The notes: a model not told the origin generated them from the sequence alone. A DNA stretch of 64,000 nucleotides from Lichenicoccus roseus (GCF_005844085.1 NZ_VCDI01000001.1:744001-808000), one strand, 5' to 3'. Shown: positions 1 to 11,014, numbered from the stretch's first letter. Numbers and translations: made by a program.

Positions 1-104
1 GCCAGGCTACACCAGGCCGGCGCTGCTCGGTTGTCTGGTCGCCGCCACGATCACCACCTCGGACGACGCCGAGGTCCACGTCCGGGCTACGCCTTGCAGG
101 CCGA

Positions 105-515
105 TCATCCTCTGCTTGATCGGGTAAAGGTCGGCAGATCTCCAGCCAGCCTGTCCCATCCTGCGGCATCCTCCAGCCAGGAATGGTGGGTCGGCGACAC
201 GGCGTCGGGATCATCGAGGCTGATGGTGGTGACGTCGAGGCTGCCGGGTTCGCCGGTCCTGCGATAGGTCAGCGGCGATCCACACCGGCCGCAAAAGGTC
301 CTGGTCACGCCCGGAGACGAGACGTATTCGACCGGCGTTCCGCTGGTGAGAACGAAACACCCGGCCGACACACCGATGAATGCGAGGCGCGGCGCCGACG
401 ACGCGCGCTGGCAACTCCGGCAGTGGCAGATCACGCTGCCAAGCGGTTCACCCTGGATGGCGTATCGCACGGCGCCGCACAGACATCCGCCTTCGAGCAC
501 CCGCTGGTCGCCCAT
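105..515 (-). CDS. GFA/CENP-V domain zinc protein
   Basis: A 136-residue protein of the GFA family (glutathione-dependent formaldehyde-activating enzyme-like, CENP-V fold). Seen: the zinc-binding cysteine pattern CLCG at residues 11-14, CHCRSC at 30-35 and FCGRCGSPL at 74-82, which is the family signature. Most members are uncharacterised; true formaldehyde activity is proven for few, so no substrate is assigned. The start codon lies 3 nt beyond the radA stop, so it is probably the last gene of the mlaE-mlaF-radA-GFA operon. Length is normal for the family. Family call is firm; function is open. Confidence 0.85.
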   Translation of the reverse strand: MGDQRVLEGGCLCGAVRYAIQGEPLGSVICHCRSCQRASSAPRLAFIGVSAGCFVLTSGTPVEYVSSPGVTRTFCGRCGSPLTYRRTGEPGSLDVTTISLDDPDAVSPTHHSWLEDAAGWDRLAGDLPTFTRSSRG

Positions 516-518
516 GTC

Positions 519-1910
<1,392 letters not shown>

Positions 1911-1925
1911 GCCGGCGTCCCACGG

Positions 1926-2720
1926 TCAGCGACGCAACTCCATGGAGATCGGCCCCTCGCGCCGGCCATGGGTGAACTGGTCGACCAGCGGGTTGCCGCT
2001 CTCCAGCAGCGATGCCGCCGGGCCCTGCCAGACCAGCCTGCCGCGGTAGAGCATCGCCGCCGCATCGCCGATCCGGGTTGCGGACGCCATGTCGTGGGTG
2101 ATGGCGATCGCGGTGGAGCCGAGCGTCCTGACGCACTCCACGATCAACCCGTCGATGACCGCGCCCATGATCGGATCGAGCCCGGTGGTCGGCTCGTCGA
2201 AGAACAGGATCTCGGGCTGGGCGGCGATCGCACGCGCGAGGCCGACCCGCTTCTGCATGCCGCCGGACAGCTCCGAGGGCGACAGCAGGCCGACACTGGG
2301 ATCCAGCCCGACCTGCCGCAGCACGTCACCCGCCTTCTCGCGGGCGTCGCGCCGGTTGATCTGGCGGCGTGCCATCAGTCCGAACGCCACGTTCTCCCAG
2401 ACCGTCAGGCTGTCGAACAGGGCACCGTTCTGGAACAGCATGCCGATGCGGCGATTGACCGCCTCGCGCTCGCGCCGGCGCAGCCTCAGCACGTCGACGC
2501 CGTCGACTTCGATGCTGCCGGCATCCGGCTCGATCAGCCCGAGGATGCAGCGCAGCAGCACGGACTTGCCGCTACCCGAGCCGCCGATCACCACCATCGA
2601 GGTGCCGGATGCGACATCGAGATCGATGCCGTCGAGCACCTGCTTCGAGCCGAAGGCCTTGCGCAGGCCGCGGATGCGCAGCTTCGGGGTGCCCTGCGGC
2701 GGCGTGACCGCGCCGCTCAT
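1926..2720 (-). CDS. mlaF: MlaF-type ABC transporter ATPase (phospholipid/ toluene-tolerance family)
   Basis: ATP-binding subunit of the Mla-type system that moves phospholipids between inner membrane and periplasm to maintain outer-membrane asymmetry. Seen: Walker A GGSGSGKS at 46-53, signature LSGGM at 151-155 and Walker B ILFFDEPTTGLDP at 171-183; 264 residues with the start used here. The ATG was chosen because it overlaps the mlaE stop (ATGA), the usual coupling; the frame is open further upstream but that part lies inside mlaE. No mlaD substrate-binding subunit follows; radA does. The partner permease is immediately upstream. Confidence 0.93.
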   Translation of the reverse strand: MSGAVTPPQGTPKLRIRGLRKAFGSKQVLDGIDLDVASGTSMVVIGGSGSGKSVLLRCILGLIEPDAGSIEVDGVDVLRLRRREREAVNRRIGMLFQNGALFDSLTVWENVAFGLMARRQINRRDAREKAGDVLRQVGLDPSVGLLSPSELSGGMQKRVGLARAIAAQPEILFFDEPTTGLDPIMGAVIDGLIVECVRTLGSTAIAITHDMASATRIGDAAAMLYRGRLVWQGPAASLLESGNPLVDQFTHGRREGPISMELRR

Positions 2721-3502
2721 CGCGAAAAGAACATCTCGGTCAGCATGTAGTCGAAAGCCAGCACCAGGATCGAGGCGGCCACCACCGAGGCGGTCGTCGC
2801 CGAACCCACACCCTGCGCGCCGCCGCGGCTGTGGTAGCCGTTGTAGCAACCCATCAGGGCAATCAGGAACCCGAAGACCGCCGCCTTGACCAGCCCGACA
2901 TTGACGTCGATCGGCTGCATGACGCTGAAGGTGTTGGCGATGTAGGCGTTCGGGCTGAACCCCAGCTTCACCACCGAGACGATGAAGCCGCCCAGTACGC
3001 CGAGGATGTCGGCCACCACCACCAGCAGCGGCAAGGCCAGCGTGCCGGCCAGCAGGCGCGGGGTGACCAGGTATTTCATCGGATTGGTGGACAGCGTGCC
3101 GAGGGCGTCGATCTGGTCGGTGACGCGCATGGTGCCGATCTCGGCCGCCATCGCCGAGCCGACCCTCCCGGCGACGATCAGCCCGGCCAGCACCGGGCCG
3201 AGTTCCCGCACCACGGACAGCACGACGATGCCGGCGATGGCGCTCTGGGCGTTGTAGCGGGCGAAGCCGGTGTAGGACTGCAGCGCGATCACGCCGCCGG
3301 AGAACAACGCCGTCAGCGCCACGACGGGCAGCGAGAAGTACGCGAACTCGACGAAAGCGCTTAGGAAGTTGCGCCAGTAGAACGGCGGCCGGAACAGGTG
3401 CGAGACGGCGGCGAGGGCGAACAGCGCCAGCGAGCCGGCGGCCCGGACGAAGCCGAGCACGATCGCACCAAGCGAGGCGACCAGAGACAGCACTCCGCTC
3501 AC
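2717..3502 (-). CDS. mlaE: MlaE-family ABC transporter permease
   Basis: A 261-residue integral membrane permease of the MlaE/Ttg2B family. Seen: an N-terminal amphipathic region, about five to six hydrophobic segments, and the family hallmark around EIGTMRVTDQIDALGTLSTN (cytoplasmic coupling helix region). It works with MlaF, encoded just downstream with a 4-nt ATGA overlap. It is the first gene of the minus-strand operon mlaE-mlaF-radA-GFA, so the promoter should lie in the 225 bp between this gene and galE. Confidence in family is high; the Mla name is by homology, and the missing mlaD/mlaC/mlaB must be elsewhere. Confidence 0.93.
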   Translation of the reverse strand: MSGVLSLVASLGAIVLGFVRAAGSLALFALAAVSHLFRPPFYWRNFLSAFVEFAYFSLPVVALTALFSGGVIALQSYTGFARYNAQSAIAGIVVLSVVRELGPVLAGLIVAGRVGSAMAAEIGTMRVTDQIDALGTLSTNPMKYLVTPRLLAGTLALPLLVVVADILGVLGGFIVSVVKLGFSPNAYIANTFSVMQPIDVNVGLVKAAVFGFLIALMGCYNGYHSRGGAQGVGSATTASVVAASILVLAFDYMLTEMFFSR

Positions 3503-3727
3503 GCCCTAGGACAATCCCGACTTGCAGGCGCGGGCTCGGTCGACCTGGAAGACCTCCGGCGAAGCCGGACGGCCGCTGCCTGAGCCGGTCATCCGCCGGT
3601 TGGGGCTACTAAGCGACCGGGTGACCGCATTGGGCGACGTGAACATGCGGACGGCCTATAGCCCGATCGCGCCAGTGCCGAAACCCCGTCGGGCTCGGCC
3701 CTGCCGGCGTCCGCACCCCACATGCCG

Positions 3728-4726
3728 TCAGCGATCGCCGTAGCCGTCCGGGTGGGCCTCGCGCCAGGCGAAGGCGGTGGCGACGATGTCGTCCAGGCGC
3801 TCGAACCTGGGCTCCCAGCCGGTTTCCCGGCGCAGCCGCTCGCTGAGGGCGACCAGCTTCGGCGGGTCGCCGGCGCGGCGCGGGCCGATCGAGTAAGGCA
3901 CCTGCCGGCCGCTGACGCGCTCGACGCTGCGTATCACCTCGAGCACGGAATGGCCGTGGCCGCTGCCGAGGTTGTAGGTGACGCTGCGATCGCCGAGCTG
4001 CTCCAGCGCCCGCAGATGCGCCGTGGCGAGGTCGCTGACATGGACATAGTCGCGGATGCAGGTTCCGTCCGGGGTGTCGTAGTCGTCGCCGTTGATGGAA
4101 AGCCCGGCGCGACGCCCCAGCGCGGCATCGATCACCAGCGGGATCAGGTGGGTCTCCGGGGTATGGTCCTCGCCGGCCCGGCCCTGCGGATCGGCGCCGG
4201 CGGCGTTGAAGTAGCGCAGGCAGGCGCTGCGCAGGCCATGCACCCGGTCCGCCCAGGCCAGCGCGCGCTCCAGCATCGCCTTGCTCTCGCCATAGGGGGA
4301 GCCGGGCTCGACCGGCGCATCCTCGGTGATCACCTGCTGACCCGGACGGCCGAACAGCGCCGCCGTCGAGGACAGCACGAAACGCCGGACGCCATGCCGG
4401 ATGCAGGCATCGATCAGGCGGAAGCCGAGGCTCGAATTCTCCATGAAGTAGTGCATCGGGCGCAGCATGCTGTCGCCGACCAGCGACAGCGAGGCGAAGT
4501 GCAGCACGCCTTCCCAGCTTCCCTCCGACAACACCCGCTCGATAAGGCCCGTGTCGGCAAGGGTGCCGCGTATCAGCTCGACCCCGCTCGGGATGGCGGC
4601 CGCGTGGCCGAGCGACAGGTCGTCGAGCACCGTCACCCGGTCGCCGCGATCCGCCAGCGCCAGCACCGCGTGGCTGCCGACATAGCCGGCGCCACCGGTG
4701 ACGAGGTAACGCTTGCCATCCGCCAT
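3728..4726 (-). CDS. galE: UDP-glucose 4-epimerase
   Basis: A 332-residue extended short-chain dehydrogenase that interconverts UDP-glucose and UDP-galactose, supplying galactosyl donors for polysaccharide. Seen: the NAD-binding TGGAGYVGS at 10-18, a catalytic Ser/Thr at about 120-121 and YGESK (Tyr145, Lys149), plus the C-terminal YNLGSGHGHSVLEVI block typical of GalE. It is divergent from the uxs-ugd pair, so about 150 bp between them carry both promoters. Together the three genes form a UDP-sugar interconversion module. A related UDP-GlcA epimerase is possible but less likely from the overall pattern. Confidence 0.9.
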   Translation of the reverse strand: MADGKRYLVTGGAGYVGSHAVLALADRGDRVTVLDDLSLGHAAAIPSGVELIRGTLADTGLIERVLSEGSWEGVLHFASLSLVGDSMLRPMHYFMENSSLGFRLIDACIRHGVRRFVLSSTAALFGRPGQQVITEDAPVEPGSPYGESKAMLERALAWADRVHGLRSACLRYFNAAGADPQGRAGEDHTPETHLIPLVIDAALGRRAGLSINGDDYDTPDGTCIRDYVHVSDLATAHLRALEQLGDRSVTYNLGSGHGHSVLEVIRSVERVSGRQVPYSIGPRRAGDPPKLVALSERLRRETGWEPRFERLDDIVATAFAWREAHPDGYGDR

Positions 4727-4880
4727 CGAACTTAACTCCCGTCCGCCTGGCCGACCGTCCGGCCCATACTGGTGATCTGATTGTCTGGCCGTGGCAGGCT
4801 GGCCGCAGGCGCATCGGGGGGCGCTTCCAACTGCCCCGGGCCTCGCCTATGGTCCCATCTTCAACACGTGGTTTGTAGAA

Positions 4881-5870
4881 ATGTCACGTAATTCGTCGGC
4901 TAACCTGGTCCGCAAGCGAATCCTCGTCACCGGGGGAGCCGGCTTCCTCGGCTCGCACCTGTGCGAACGGCTGGTGCGGGACGGCGCGGACGTGTTGTGC
5001 CTCGACAACTACTTCACCGGCCGGCGCGACAACATCGCGCACCTGCTCGGCCAGCCGAACTTCGAGGTGCTGCGGCACGACATCACGGACTCGATCAACA
5101 TCGAGGTCGACGAGATTTACAATCTCGCCTGCCCGGCCTCGCCGGTGCACTACCAGTATGATCCCGTGCAGACCACCAAGACCTCGGTACTCGGCGCCAT
5201 CAACGTGCTGGGCATCGGCCGGCGCACCGGCGCGCGGGTGTTCCAGGCCTCCACCAGCGAGGTCTACGGCGACCCGACGGTGCATCCGCAGACCGAGGAC
5301 TACCGGGGCAACGTCAACCCGCTCGGCCCGCGCGCCTGCTACGACGAAGGCAAGCGCTGCGCCGAGACGCTGTTCTTCGACTATCGCCGCCAGCACAATC
5401 TCAGCATCAAGGTGGTGCGGATCTTCAATACCTACGGCCCGCGGATGCACCCCGACGATGGCCGCGTGGTGTCGAACTTCATCACCCAGGCGCTTCGCGG
5501 CGAGGACATCACGCTGTACGGCGACGGCGGCCAGACCCGCGCCTTCTGCTACGTGAGCGACCTGATCGAGGGCTTCGTGCGCATGATGGCGAGCGAGGAC
5601 GACATCACCGGGCCGATCAACATGGGCAACCCGCACGAGATCCCGGTGCGCGAGCTGGCCGAGCGGGTGCTGGCGCTGACCGGATCGCGCAGCCGGATCG
5701 TGTTCCGCCCGCTGCCGCAGGACGACCCGATGCAGCGCTGCCCCGACATCAGCCGGGCCCGGGAGCTGCTGGGCTGGACGCCCGCGGTCGGGCTGGAGGA
5801 CGGGCTGCAGCGCACGATCGCCTATTTCGATGCCCTGCTCGGCGCCGGCAAGGCGTCACTGGATGCCTGA
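4881..5870 (+). CDS. uxs: UDP-glucuronate decarboxylase (UDP-xylose synthase)
   Basis: A 329-residue NAD-dependent decarboxylase converting UDP-glucuronate to UDP-xylose. Seen: [11 protein letters not shown] at 17-27, [11 protein letters not shown] at 42-52, the UXS-type block [12 protein letters not shown] at 81-92 followed by [11 protein letters not shown], and catalytic Tyr154/Lys158 in YDEGK. The start ATG was chosen because homology begins just after it; the frame is open 30 codons further upstream but those residues do not resemble the family. The next gene, ugd, makes its substrate and starts 63 bp downstream, so the pair is probably an operon giving UDP-xylose from UDP-glucose. Confidence 0.92.
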   Translation: MSRNSSANLVRKRILVTGGAGFLGSHLCERLVRDGADVLCLDNYFTGRRDNIAHLLGQPNFEVLRHDITDSINIEVDEIYNLACPASPVHYQYDPVQTTKTSVLGAINVLGIGRRTGARVFQASTSEVYGDPTVHPQTEDYRGNVNPLGPRACYDEGKRCAETLFFDYRRQHNLSIKVVRIFNTYGPRMHPDDGRVVSNFITQALRGEDITLYGDGGQTRAFCYVSDLIEGFVRMMASEDDITGPINMGNPHEIPVRELAERVLALTGSRSRIVFRPLPQDDPMQRCPDISRARELLGWTPAVGLEDGLQRTIAYFDALLGAGKASLDA

Positions 5871-5933
5871 AGGGCGCCAGGAGAACCGGGTCCCGACCTC
5901 GAGAACCCAAGCCTTGCAGGAAAGGAGCGAGCC

Positions 5934-7298
5934 GTGCGCGTAGCGATGATTGGCGGTGGCTATGTCGGTCTGGTCTCCGGGGCCTGCTTCGCCGAGTTCG
6001 GCGTCGAGGTCGCGGTGGTGGAGACCCATCCCGGGCGCCTGGAGAGCCTCCGCCAGGGCCGTATTCCGATCTACGAGCCCGGCCTCGACACTCTGGTCGC
6101 CGCCAACATCGCCGCCGGCCGGCTGTCGTTCGGCGACGACATCAGAGAGGCCGTCGCCGGCGCCGAGGCGGTGTTCATTGCGGTCGGCACGCCGCCGCGC
6201 AACGGCGACGGCCACGCCGACCTGACCTACGTATTCGCCGCCGCCGAGCAGGTGGCACAGGCGCTGTCCGGCTATGCGGTCATCGTCACCAAGTCGACGG
6301 TGCCGGTCGGCACCAGCCGCCGGATCGCCGAGATCGTGCGCCACGCCCGCCCGGACCTCGAGTTCGATGTCGCCTCCAACCCGGAATTCCTGCGCGAGGG
6401 CAGCGCGATCGCCGACTTCATGCGGCCCGACCGGGTGGTGATCGGCACCGACGTCACCCAGGACGGCGGCAGCGAGCGTGCCCAGGAGGTGATGCGCCGG
6501 CTGTACCGGCCGCTCTACCTGATCGAGGCGCCGATCCTGTTCACCAGCCTGGAGAGCTCCGAACTCATCAAGTATGCGGCCAACTCTTTCCTGGCGATGA
6601 AGATCTCGTTCATCAACGAGATGGCCGACCTGTGCGAGCGCGTCGGCGGCGACGTGCACGACGTGGCGCGCGGCATCGGCCTCGATGGCCGCATCGGGCG
6701 CAAGTTCCTGCATGCAGGACCCGGCTATGGCGGCTCGTGCTTCCCGAAGGACACGCTGGCGCTGATGCGCATCGCCCAGGAGGCCGGCGCCTCGTCCCGG
6801 CTGGTCGAGGCGACGGTGCAGGTCAACGACGCCCGCAAGGCAAGCATGGGGGCCCGCATCATGTCGGCCTGCGGCGGCAGCGTGCGCGGCAAGACCATCG
6901 CCGTGCTGGGCCTCACCTTCAAGCCCGAGACCGACGACATGCGCGACGCGCCGTCGATCCCGATCGTGCACCGGCTGGTCGAGAACGGCGCCGCGGTGCG
7001 TGTCTATGATCCGGTCGGCATGGAGGCGGCCCGCGCGTCGATGCCGGAGCGCGTCACCTACTGCGCCGATGCGCTGGACGCCGCGCGGGATGCCGACGCA
7101 CTGATCCTGGTCACCGAGTGGAACGCGTTCCGGGCGATCGCGCCGGCGCGTCTGCGCGACCTGATGCGTGGCCGCATCGTGATCGACCTGCGCAACGTGT
7201 ACGACCCCGCCGCGATGGCGGCGGCGGGCCTGGACTACAGCTCGATCGGCCGGCCATCACGCGGCCAGGCCAAGACCCTGGAGGCGCAGGTCGGCTGA
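5934..7298 (+). CDS. ugd: UDP-glucose 6-dehydrogenase
   Basis: A 454-residue NAD-dependent enzyme that oxidises UDP-glucose twice to UDP-glucuronate. Seen: N-terminal Rossmann motif GGGYVGLVSGACFAEFG, the central block ELIKYAANSFLAMKISFINE, and GPGYGGSCFPKDT with catalytic Cys269; the C-terminal NAD(P)-binding domain ends normally. The start is GTG, supported by AAAGGAG at 5921-5927 spaced 6 nt before it. It sits directly after uxs, whose substrate it makes. Product use is probably in exopolysaccharide, capsule or LPS; the glycan genes 4-8 kb away fit that but are not linked in an operon. Confidence 0.96.
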   Translation: MRVAMIGGGYVGLVSGACFAEFGVEVAVVETHPGRLESLRQGRIPIYEPGLDTLVAANIAAGRLSFGDDIREAVAGAEAVFIAVGTPPRNGDGHADLTYVFAAAEQVAQALSGYAVIVTKSTVPVGTSRRIAEIVRHARPDLEFDVASNPEFLREGSAIADFMRPDRVVIGTDVTQDGGSERAQEVMRRLYRPLYLIEAPILFTSLESSELIKYAANSFLAMKISFINEMADLCERVGGDVHDVARGIGLDGRIGRKFLHAGPGYGGSCFPKDTLALMRIAQEAGASSRLVEATVQVNDARKASMGARIMSACGGSVRGKTIAVLGLTFKPETDDMRDAPSIPIVHRLVENGAAVRVYDPVGMEAARASMPERVTYCADALDAARDADALILVTEWNAFRAIAPARLRDLMRGRIVIDLRNVYDPAAMAAAGLDYSSIGRPSRGQAKTLEAQVG

Positions 7299-7310
7299 GC
7301 GGAGCCTCGC

Positions 7311-8738
7311 CTACTCCGCCATCCAGCGATCCATCACGGTATCCACCGGGATCGCGATACCCCCGAGGGCGCGTATCTGCGCGGTGCAGACCACGCCGAG
7401 CGGTCCGGCGCCGACCAGGAAGAGCGCGCCCTCGAACGGCACCGACAGGGTTTCTAGCACTTGGTCCAGCCGGTCGAGCGCCTGCCCGCCGGCGCGCAGT
7501 GCGGTCGGGGTTTCAAGCCGGTCGAGTGGCGCCGGCAGCAGCCAGGTCCTGGTCTCGGCGATGCGGCAGAAGCGTGCCAGCCGATCCGCGAGATCGGGAT
7601 GGCAGCCGACATGACCGAGGAAGGGAAGACCTTCCAGCAGCGGCCGGAGGAACGGCATGGCGTCGTGCAGCGCGAGCATGATGTCGGATGCGGCAAAGTG
7701 GCGGTCGGGCCGTTGCAGAACCACGCTCTGCAGCTCGGCGAGAAAGCCGAACGATTCCGGTTCCGCGTCAAGCAGCGCGGTGTCGGGGAGACCGACCACG
7801 TCCGCCTGCAGCAGGCCGGCCAGCAGGAGGCTGGCAAAGCGCTGGGCCGCGACCGGGCCGGCGCTCTCGATGGACGTTCCGAACCAGCCCAGCCAGACCG
7901 AGTTGGCAACCGCGGAGAGCTCGTCCGGGTCGAGCCGCAGGGCCGCCTGCCGGCTGGCATAGGTAGCAAGCCGGGCGTCTGCCGGTGACAGCAGGATCAT
8001 GCCGAGCGGACGCCGGCGCGCCAGGCTGCGCTCCAGCAGCGTCGCGAGGCCCGCGGCATCGAGCCAGCGTGGCGAGCGGGAGAGCGTGGCACGCTGCGCC
8101 AGCATTGCGCGGCGGTCGTGATGCAGGGCGAGCCTGGCGTTGGCGAGATGGACGTAGGGCGCGAACGGCGGCGGCACTTCGCTGGCCAGGGCGCGCAACA
8201 GCGGCTCGCTGCCGAGCAGCTCGTGATGGCCGCCGGTCAGGCTGAGGGCGCTGGTGTAGTTCCAGAGCGCGCTGTCGCGATGCCCCAGGACGGGAGCCGC
8301 GATCCGCAGGTGCGGCAGGGCGGCTCGCAGGTCGCCGGCTGCGCTGAGCCTGGTGGCGATCCGGCTGTGCAATTCGGCATCGTCCGGCGTGGCGGCGAGG
8401 AGCGACTGCTCGGCGAGCGCCAGGCGTCCGGCCTGCTCCGGATCGGCGGCGGCGCCCGGACTGTCGGCGAGCTCGAGCATGAGCTGGCAGAGTGGCGCGA
8501 TATCCGGCCAGAGGTCGAAGGCCCGTCCGCAGGCGATCATCGCCGCGCTGACCTCACCGTGCGCCGCCAGCAGGCGCGCCCGCTGGAACCAGGCGCCGGC
8601 ATCCGCCGGGTCGGCTTCGAGCAGGGCATCGATCAAGGTCGACGCCTCGGAATGCGCCCCATGGGTGACGAGGGCTGCCGCATCGGCCAGACCAGCTCCG
8701 ACCGGCCGGCGGGCCGCCGGCGAACGCTTACGCGGCAT
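7311..8738 (-). CDS. TPR protein with C-terminal glycosyltransferase-like (GT-D-like) motif, unknown function
   Basis: A 475-residue protein I do not recognise as a named gene. The N-terminal third (after a basic MPRKRSPAARR start) shows TPR-like helical repeats, for example ALLEADPADAGAWFQRARLLAA. The last 35 residues carry LFLVGAGPLGVVCTAQIRALGG followed by a PVDTVMDRW ending, resembling the closing motif (GAG..GK...IR..GG...D.GS..D.W) of GT-D-fold glycosyltransferase-like domains. That relation is by eye only. It is convergent with ugd, ending 12 bp from it, which suggests a sugar or glycan context. The ATG used follows GGGCAGGG; a TTG 54 nt upstream is also in frame but poorly placed. A three-hairpin leader precedes it. 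Confidence 0.7.
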   Translation of the reverse strand: MPRKRSPAARRPVGAGLADAAALVTHGAHSEASTLIDALLEADPADAGAWFQRARLLAAHGEVSAAMIACGRAFDLWPDIAPLCQLMLELADSPGAAADPEQAGRLALAEQSLLAATPDDAELHSRIATRLSAAGDLRAALPHLRIAAPVLGHRDSALWNYTSALSLTGGHHELLGSEPLLRALASEVPPPFAPYVHLANARLALHHDRRAMLAQRATLSRSPRWLDAAGLATLLERSLARRRPLGMILLSPADARLATYASRQAALRLDPDELSAVANSVWLGWFGTSIESAGPVAAQRFASLLLAGLLQADVVGLPDTALLDAEPESFGFLAELQSVVLQRPDRHFAASDIMLALHDAMPFLRPLLEGLPFLGHVGCHPDLADRLARFCRIAETRTWLLPAPLDRLETPTALRAGGQALDRLDQVLETLSVPFEGALFLVGAGPLGVVCTAQIRALGGIAIPVDTVMDRWMAE

Positions 8739-8755
8739 ACCCTGCCCGGGCGCAT

Positions 8756-8810
8756 GCGGCAGACAACTCTGCCGCTCCGCTAAACGGAGCAATCTCCTGC
8801 TGCATGCAGC
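8756..8810 (-). repeat. Three tandem perfect hairpins in the leader of the TPR gene
   Basis: Three inverted repeats follow each other: GCGGCAGA/TCTGCCGC with a 4-nt loop (8756-8775), GCTCCG/CGGAGC with a 5-nt loop (8774-8790), and the palindrome GCTGCATGCAGC (8799-8810). On the minus strand they lie 18-72 nt upstream of the TPR-protein start, where they would be in its 5' leader. They could be a transcription attenuator or a protein-binding site. Pairing is read directly; function is inferred. Confidence 0.5.
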
Positions 8811-9048
8811 ATCCTCATCGAGCGGGCACCCCCGGCGCTGGGGTCGGTTATGATCCTACAACATGAGCGGGCAACCTGCAGAACCATGTTGTTGATGGAA
8901 TGATGAGTAAGGAATGTGGCTCCACAGTTGATTTGCGGGCGATACCGGCATTCCTGGTGATTACTTGTGCGCAGGCACTCTGACGTCGCGCCATTCGTTA
9001 CTTTAGTGATATGGTTCTCTCAGCCGCAGGTGTGGTCACTGGATCGAC
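8811..9048. promoter_or_regulatory. Divergent intergenic region between TPR gene and hybrid kinase
   Basis: A 238-bp non-coding stretch, less G+C rich than its neighbours, that must carry the promoters of the leftward TPR-protein gene and the rightward histidine kinase gene. I could not identify convincing -35/-10 pairs or an alternative sigma-factor site by eye. Confidence 0.45.
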
Positions 9049-10983
9049 ATGACCGACGTGTTTACGCCTCAGCCCGTCTCCGCCACAGGCGACGATCTCG
9101 TCCAGGGTATCACCGACTATGCAATCTATCGGCTCGACCCCGACGGGATCGTACTTACCTGGAACACGGGCGCTGAGCGGCTCAAGGGTTACGCCGCCAG
9201 CGAGATCATCGGCAACTCCTATGCACGCTTCTTCATGGACGAGGATGTCGCGCGTGGCTTGCCGGCGGCCGGCCTGGCAATCGCCGCCAGGCTTGGCCAC
9301 CATGCCACCGAGGGGTGGCGCGTCCGCAAGGACGGCAGCCGGTTCTGGGCCAGCGTCGTGATCGACCGGCTGCAGGACGCCAGTGACCAGTGCTGCGGCT
9401 TTGCCAAGATCACCCGCGACATCACCGACAGCCGGATCTACCAGGAGGCGCTGCGGCAGAGCGAGCAGCGCTTCCGGCTGCTGGTCGACAGCGTCGTGCA
9501 CTATGCGATCTTCACGCTCGATCCGGACGGCTGCGTCACCAGCTGGAACCTGGGTGCCGAGCGTGCCAAGGGCTACACCCGCGACGAGATCCTCGGCGAG
9601 CCCTATGCACGCTTCTTCACCGACGAGGACCGCGAGGCCGGCCAGCCGGAGCAGACGCTGGCGGCGGCGCGCCGGGACGGGCGGCACGAGGCCGAAGGCT
9701 GGCGGGTGCGCAAGGATGGCAGCCGCTTCCTCGCCAATATCGTCGTCGACCTGATGCACGACCGGGATGGCAGCTTCGTCGGCTATGCGACCATCAACCG
9801 CGACATCACCGAGAAGCACGCGCTGGAGACTGCGCGCGAGCAGCTCTACCAGTCGCAGAAGATGGAGTCCGTGGGCCAGCTGACCGGGGGCATCGCGCAC
9901 GACTTCAACAACCTGCTGACCGCGGTGAGCGGCAGCCTGGCGCTGGTGATGGCGGCCAGCACCGATGCGCGGGTGCGGCGCCTGATCGAGGTGGCACAGC
10001 GTGCGGCCGATCGTGGCGGCAAGCTGACGCACCAGCTGCTGGCGTTTTCTCGGCGGCAGATCCTGCAGCCGCAGACTTCGAACCTCAACACGCTGATCAT
10101 GGCGTTCGAGATCCTGTTCCGCCGTGCGGTCGGCGAGACCATCAACCTGCATTTCGCGCTCTGCCAGGAGCTTTGGCCGAGCGATATCGACCCCGCGCAG
10201 TTCCAGTCGGCGGTCCTGAACCTGGTGATGAACGCGCGCGACGCCATGCCGAAGGGCGGCGCGCTCGGCATCGAGACGCGCAACGTGGAGCTGAGCATGG
10301 CGGACGCGATCCGGGTGCGCGAGATCGCGCCGGGTCGCTACGTCTGCGTCACCGTGCATGATTCCGGTACCGGCATGACATCCGAGGTGCGCGAGCGCGC
10401 GGTCGAGCCGTTCTTCACCACCAAGGATGTCGGCGCGGGCTCTGGGCTGGGTCTGAGCCAGGCCTACGGGTTTGCCCGGCAGAGCGAAGGCCAGATCGAG
10501 ATCGAGAGCACGCCCGGCACCGGCACCTCGGTCAGCCTCTACCTGCCGCATTCCAACACGATCTTTGTCGAGGAAGTTGAGATGGACGCACCACCGGTCG
10601 AGACCAGCAACGGCACCATCCTCGTCGTCGAGGACGATCCGGACGTCCTGGAGATCGCCGTCGCCGCGGTCGAGAGCTTCGGCTACAGGGCGCTGGCTGC
10701 ACGCGATGGCGCCGAGGCGCTGTCGATCCTGCTGTCGGAGAAGCCGGTCGATCTGCTGTTCACCGATGTCGTCATGCCGAAGGGGCTGAGCGGCGTGGAT
10801 CTCGCCCGCGACGCCCGCCTGCTGCAGCCGCGGATCCCGGTGCTGATGGCCTCGGGCTACCCGCGCGAGGCCATCCAGGAGCGCGAGGACAACAACGAGA
10901 ACATGGCGTTCATCGCCAAGCCCTACACGCTGACGGCGCTGAACGAGAAGCTGGACGTGCTGACGCGGCAGGGGGCGGGGTGA
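9049..10983 (+). CDS. Hybrid sensor histidine kinase (PAS-PAS-HisKA-HATPase-REC)
   Basis: A 644-residue cytoplasmic hybrid sensor; no membrane segment is visible. Two closely similar PAS domains (about 20-130 and 145-255), each with YAIYRLDPDG or YAIFTLDPDG starts and RVRKDGSRF blocks, indicate an internal duplication. Then come the phosphoacceptor HisKA segment GGIAHDFNNLL with His284, a HATPase domain with PFFTTKDVGAGSGLGLS, and a C-terminal receiver domain with VVEDD and acceptor Asp573 in TDVVMP. The PAS pair may bind a flavin or haem cofactor, but no diagnostic flavin cysteine is seen. No cognate regulator or output gene lies next to it, so its signal and target are unknown. Confidence 0.93.
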   Translation: MTDVFTPQPVSATGDDLVQGITDYAIYRLDPDGIVLTWNTGAERLKGYAASEIIGNSYARFFMDEDVARGLPAAGLAIAARLGHHATEGWRVRKDGSRFWASVVIDRLQDASDQCCGFAKITRDITDSRIYQEALRQSEQRFRLLVDSVVHYAIFTLDPDGCVTSWNLGAERAKGYTRDEILGEPYARFFTDEDREAGQPEQTLAAARRDGRHEAEGWRVRKDGSRFLANIVVDLMHDRDGSFVGYATINRDITEKHALETAREQLYQSQKMESVGQLTGGIAHDFNNLLTAVSGSLALVMAASTDARVRRLIEVAQRAADRGGKLTHQLLAFSRRQILQPQTSNLNTLIMAFEILFRRAVGETINLHFALCQELWPSDIDPAQFQSAVLNLVMNARDAMPKGGALGIETRNVELSMADAIRVREIAPGRYVCVTVHDSGTGMTSEVRERAVEPFFTTKDVGAGSGLGLSQAYGFARQSEGQIEIESTPGTGTSVSLYLPHSNTIFVEEVEMDAPPVETSNGTILVVEDDPDVLEIAVAAVESFGYRALAARDGAEALSILLSEKPVDLLFTDVVMPKGLSGVDLARDARLLQPRIPVLMASGYPREAIQEREDNNENMAFIAKPYTLTALNEKLDVLTRQGAG

Positions 10984-11014
10984 GACCGCAGGCCGCGACG
11001 CCGGCGCCCTGTTC

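Noticed and set aside
3503-3727. tRNA or small RNA gene between mlaE and galE
   Set aside because: No cloverleaf-compatible arms or convincing hairpin with T run were found; only weak short complementarity.
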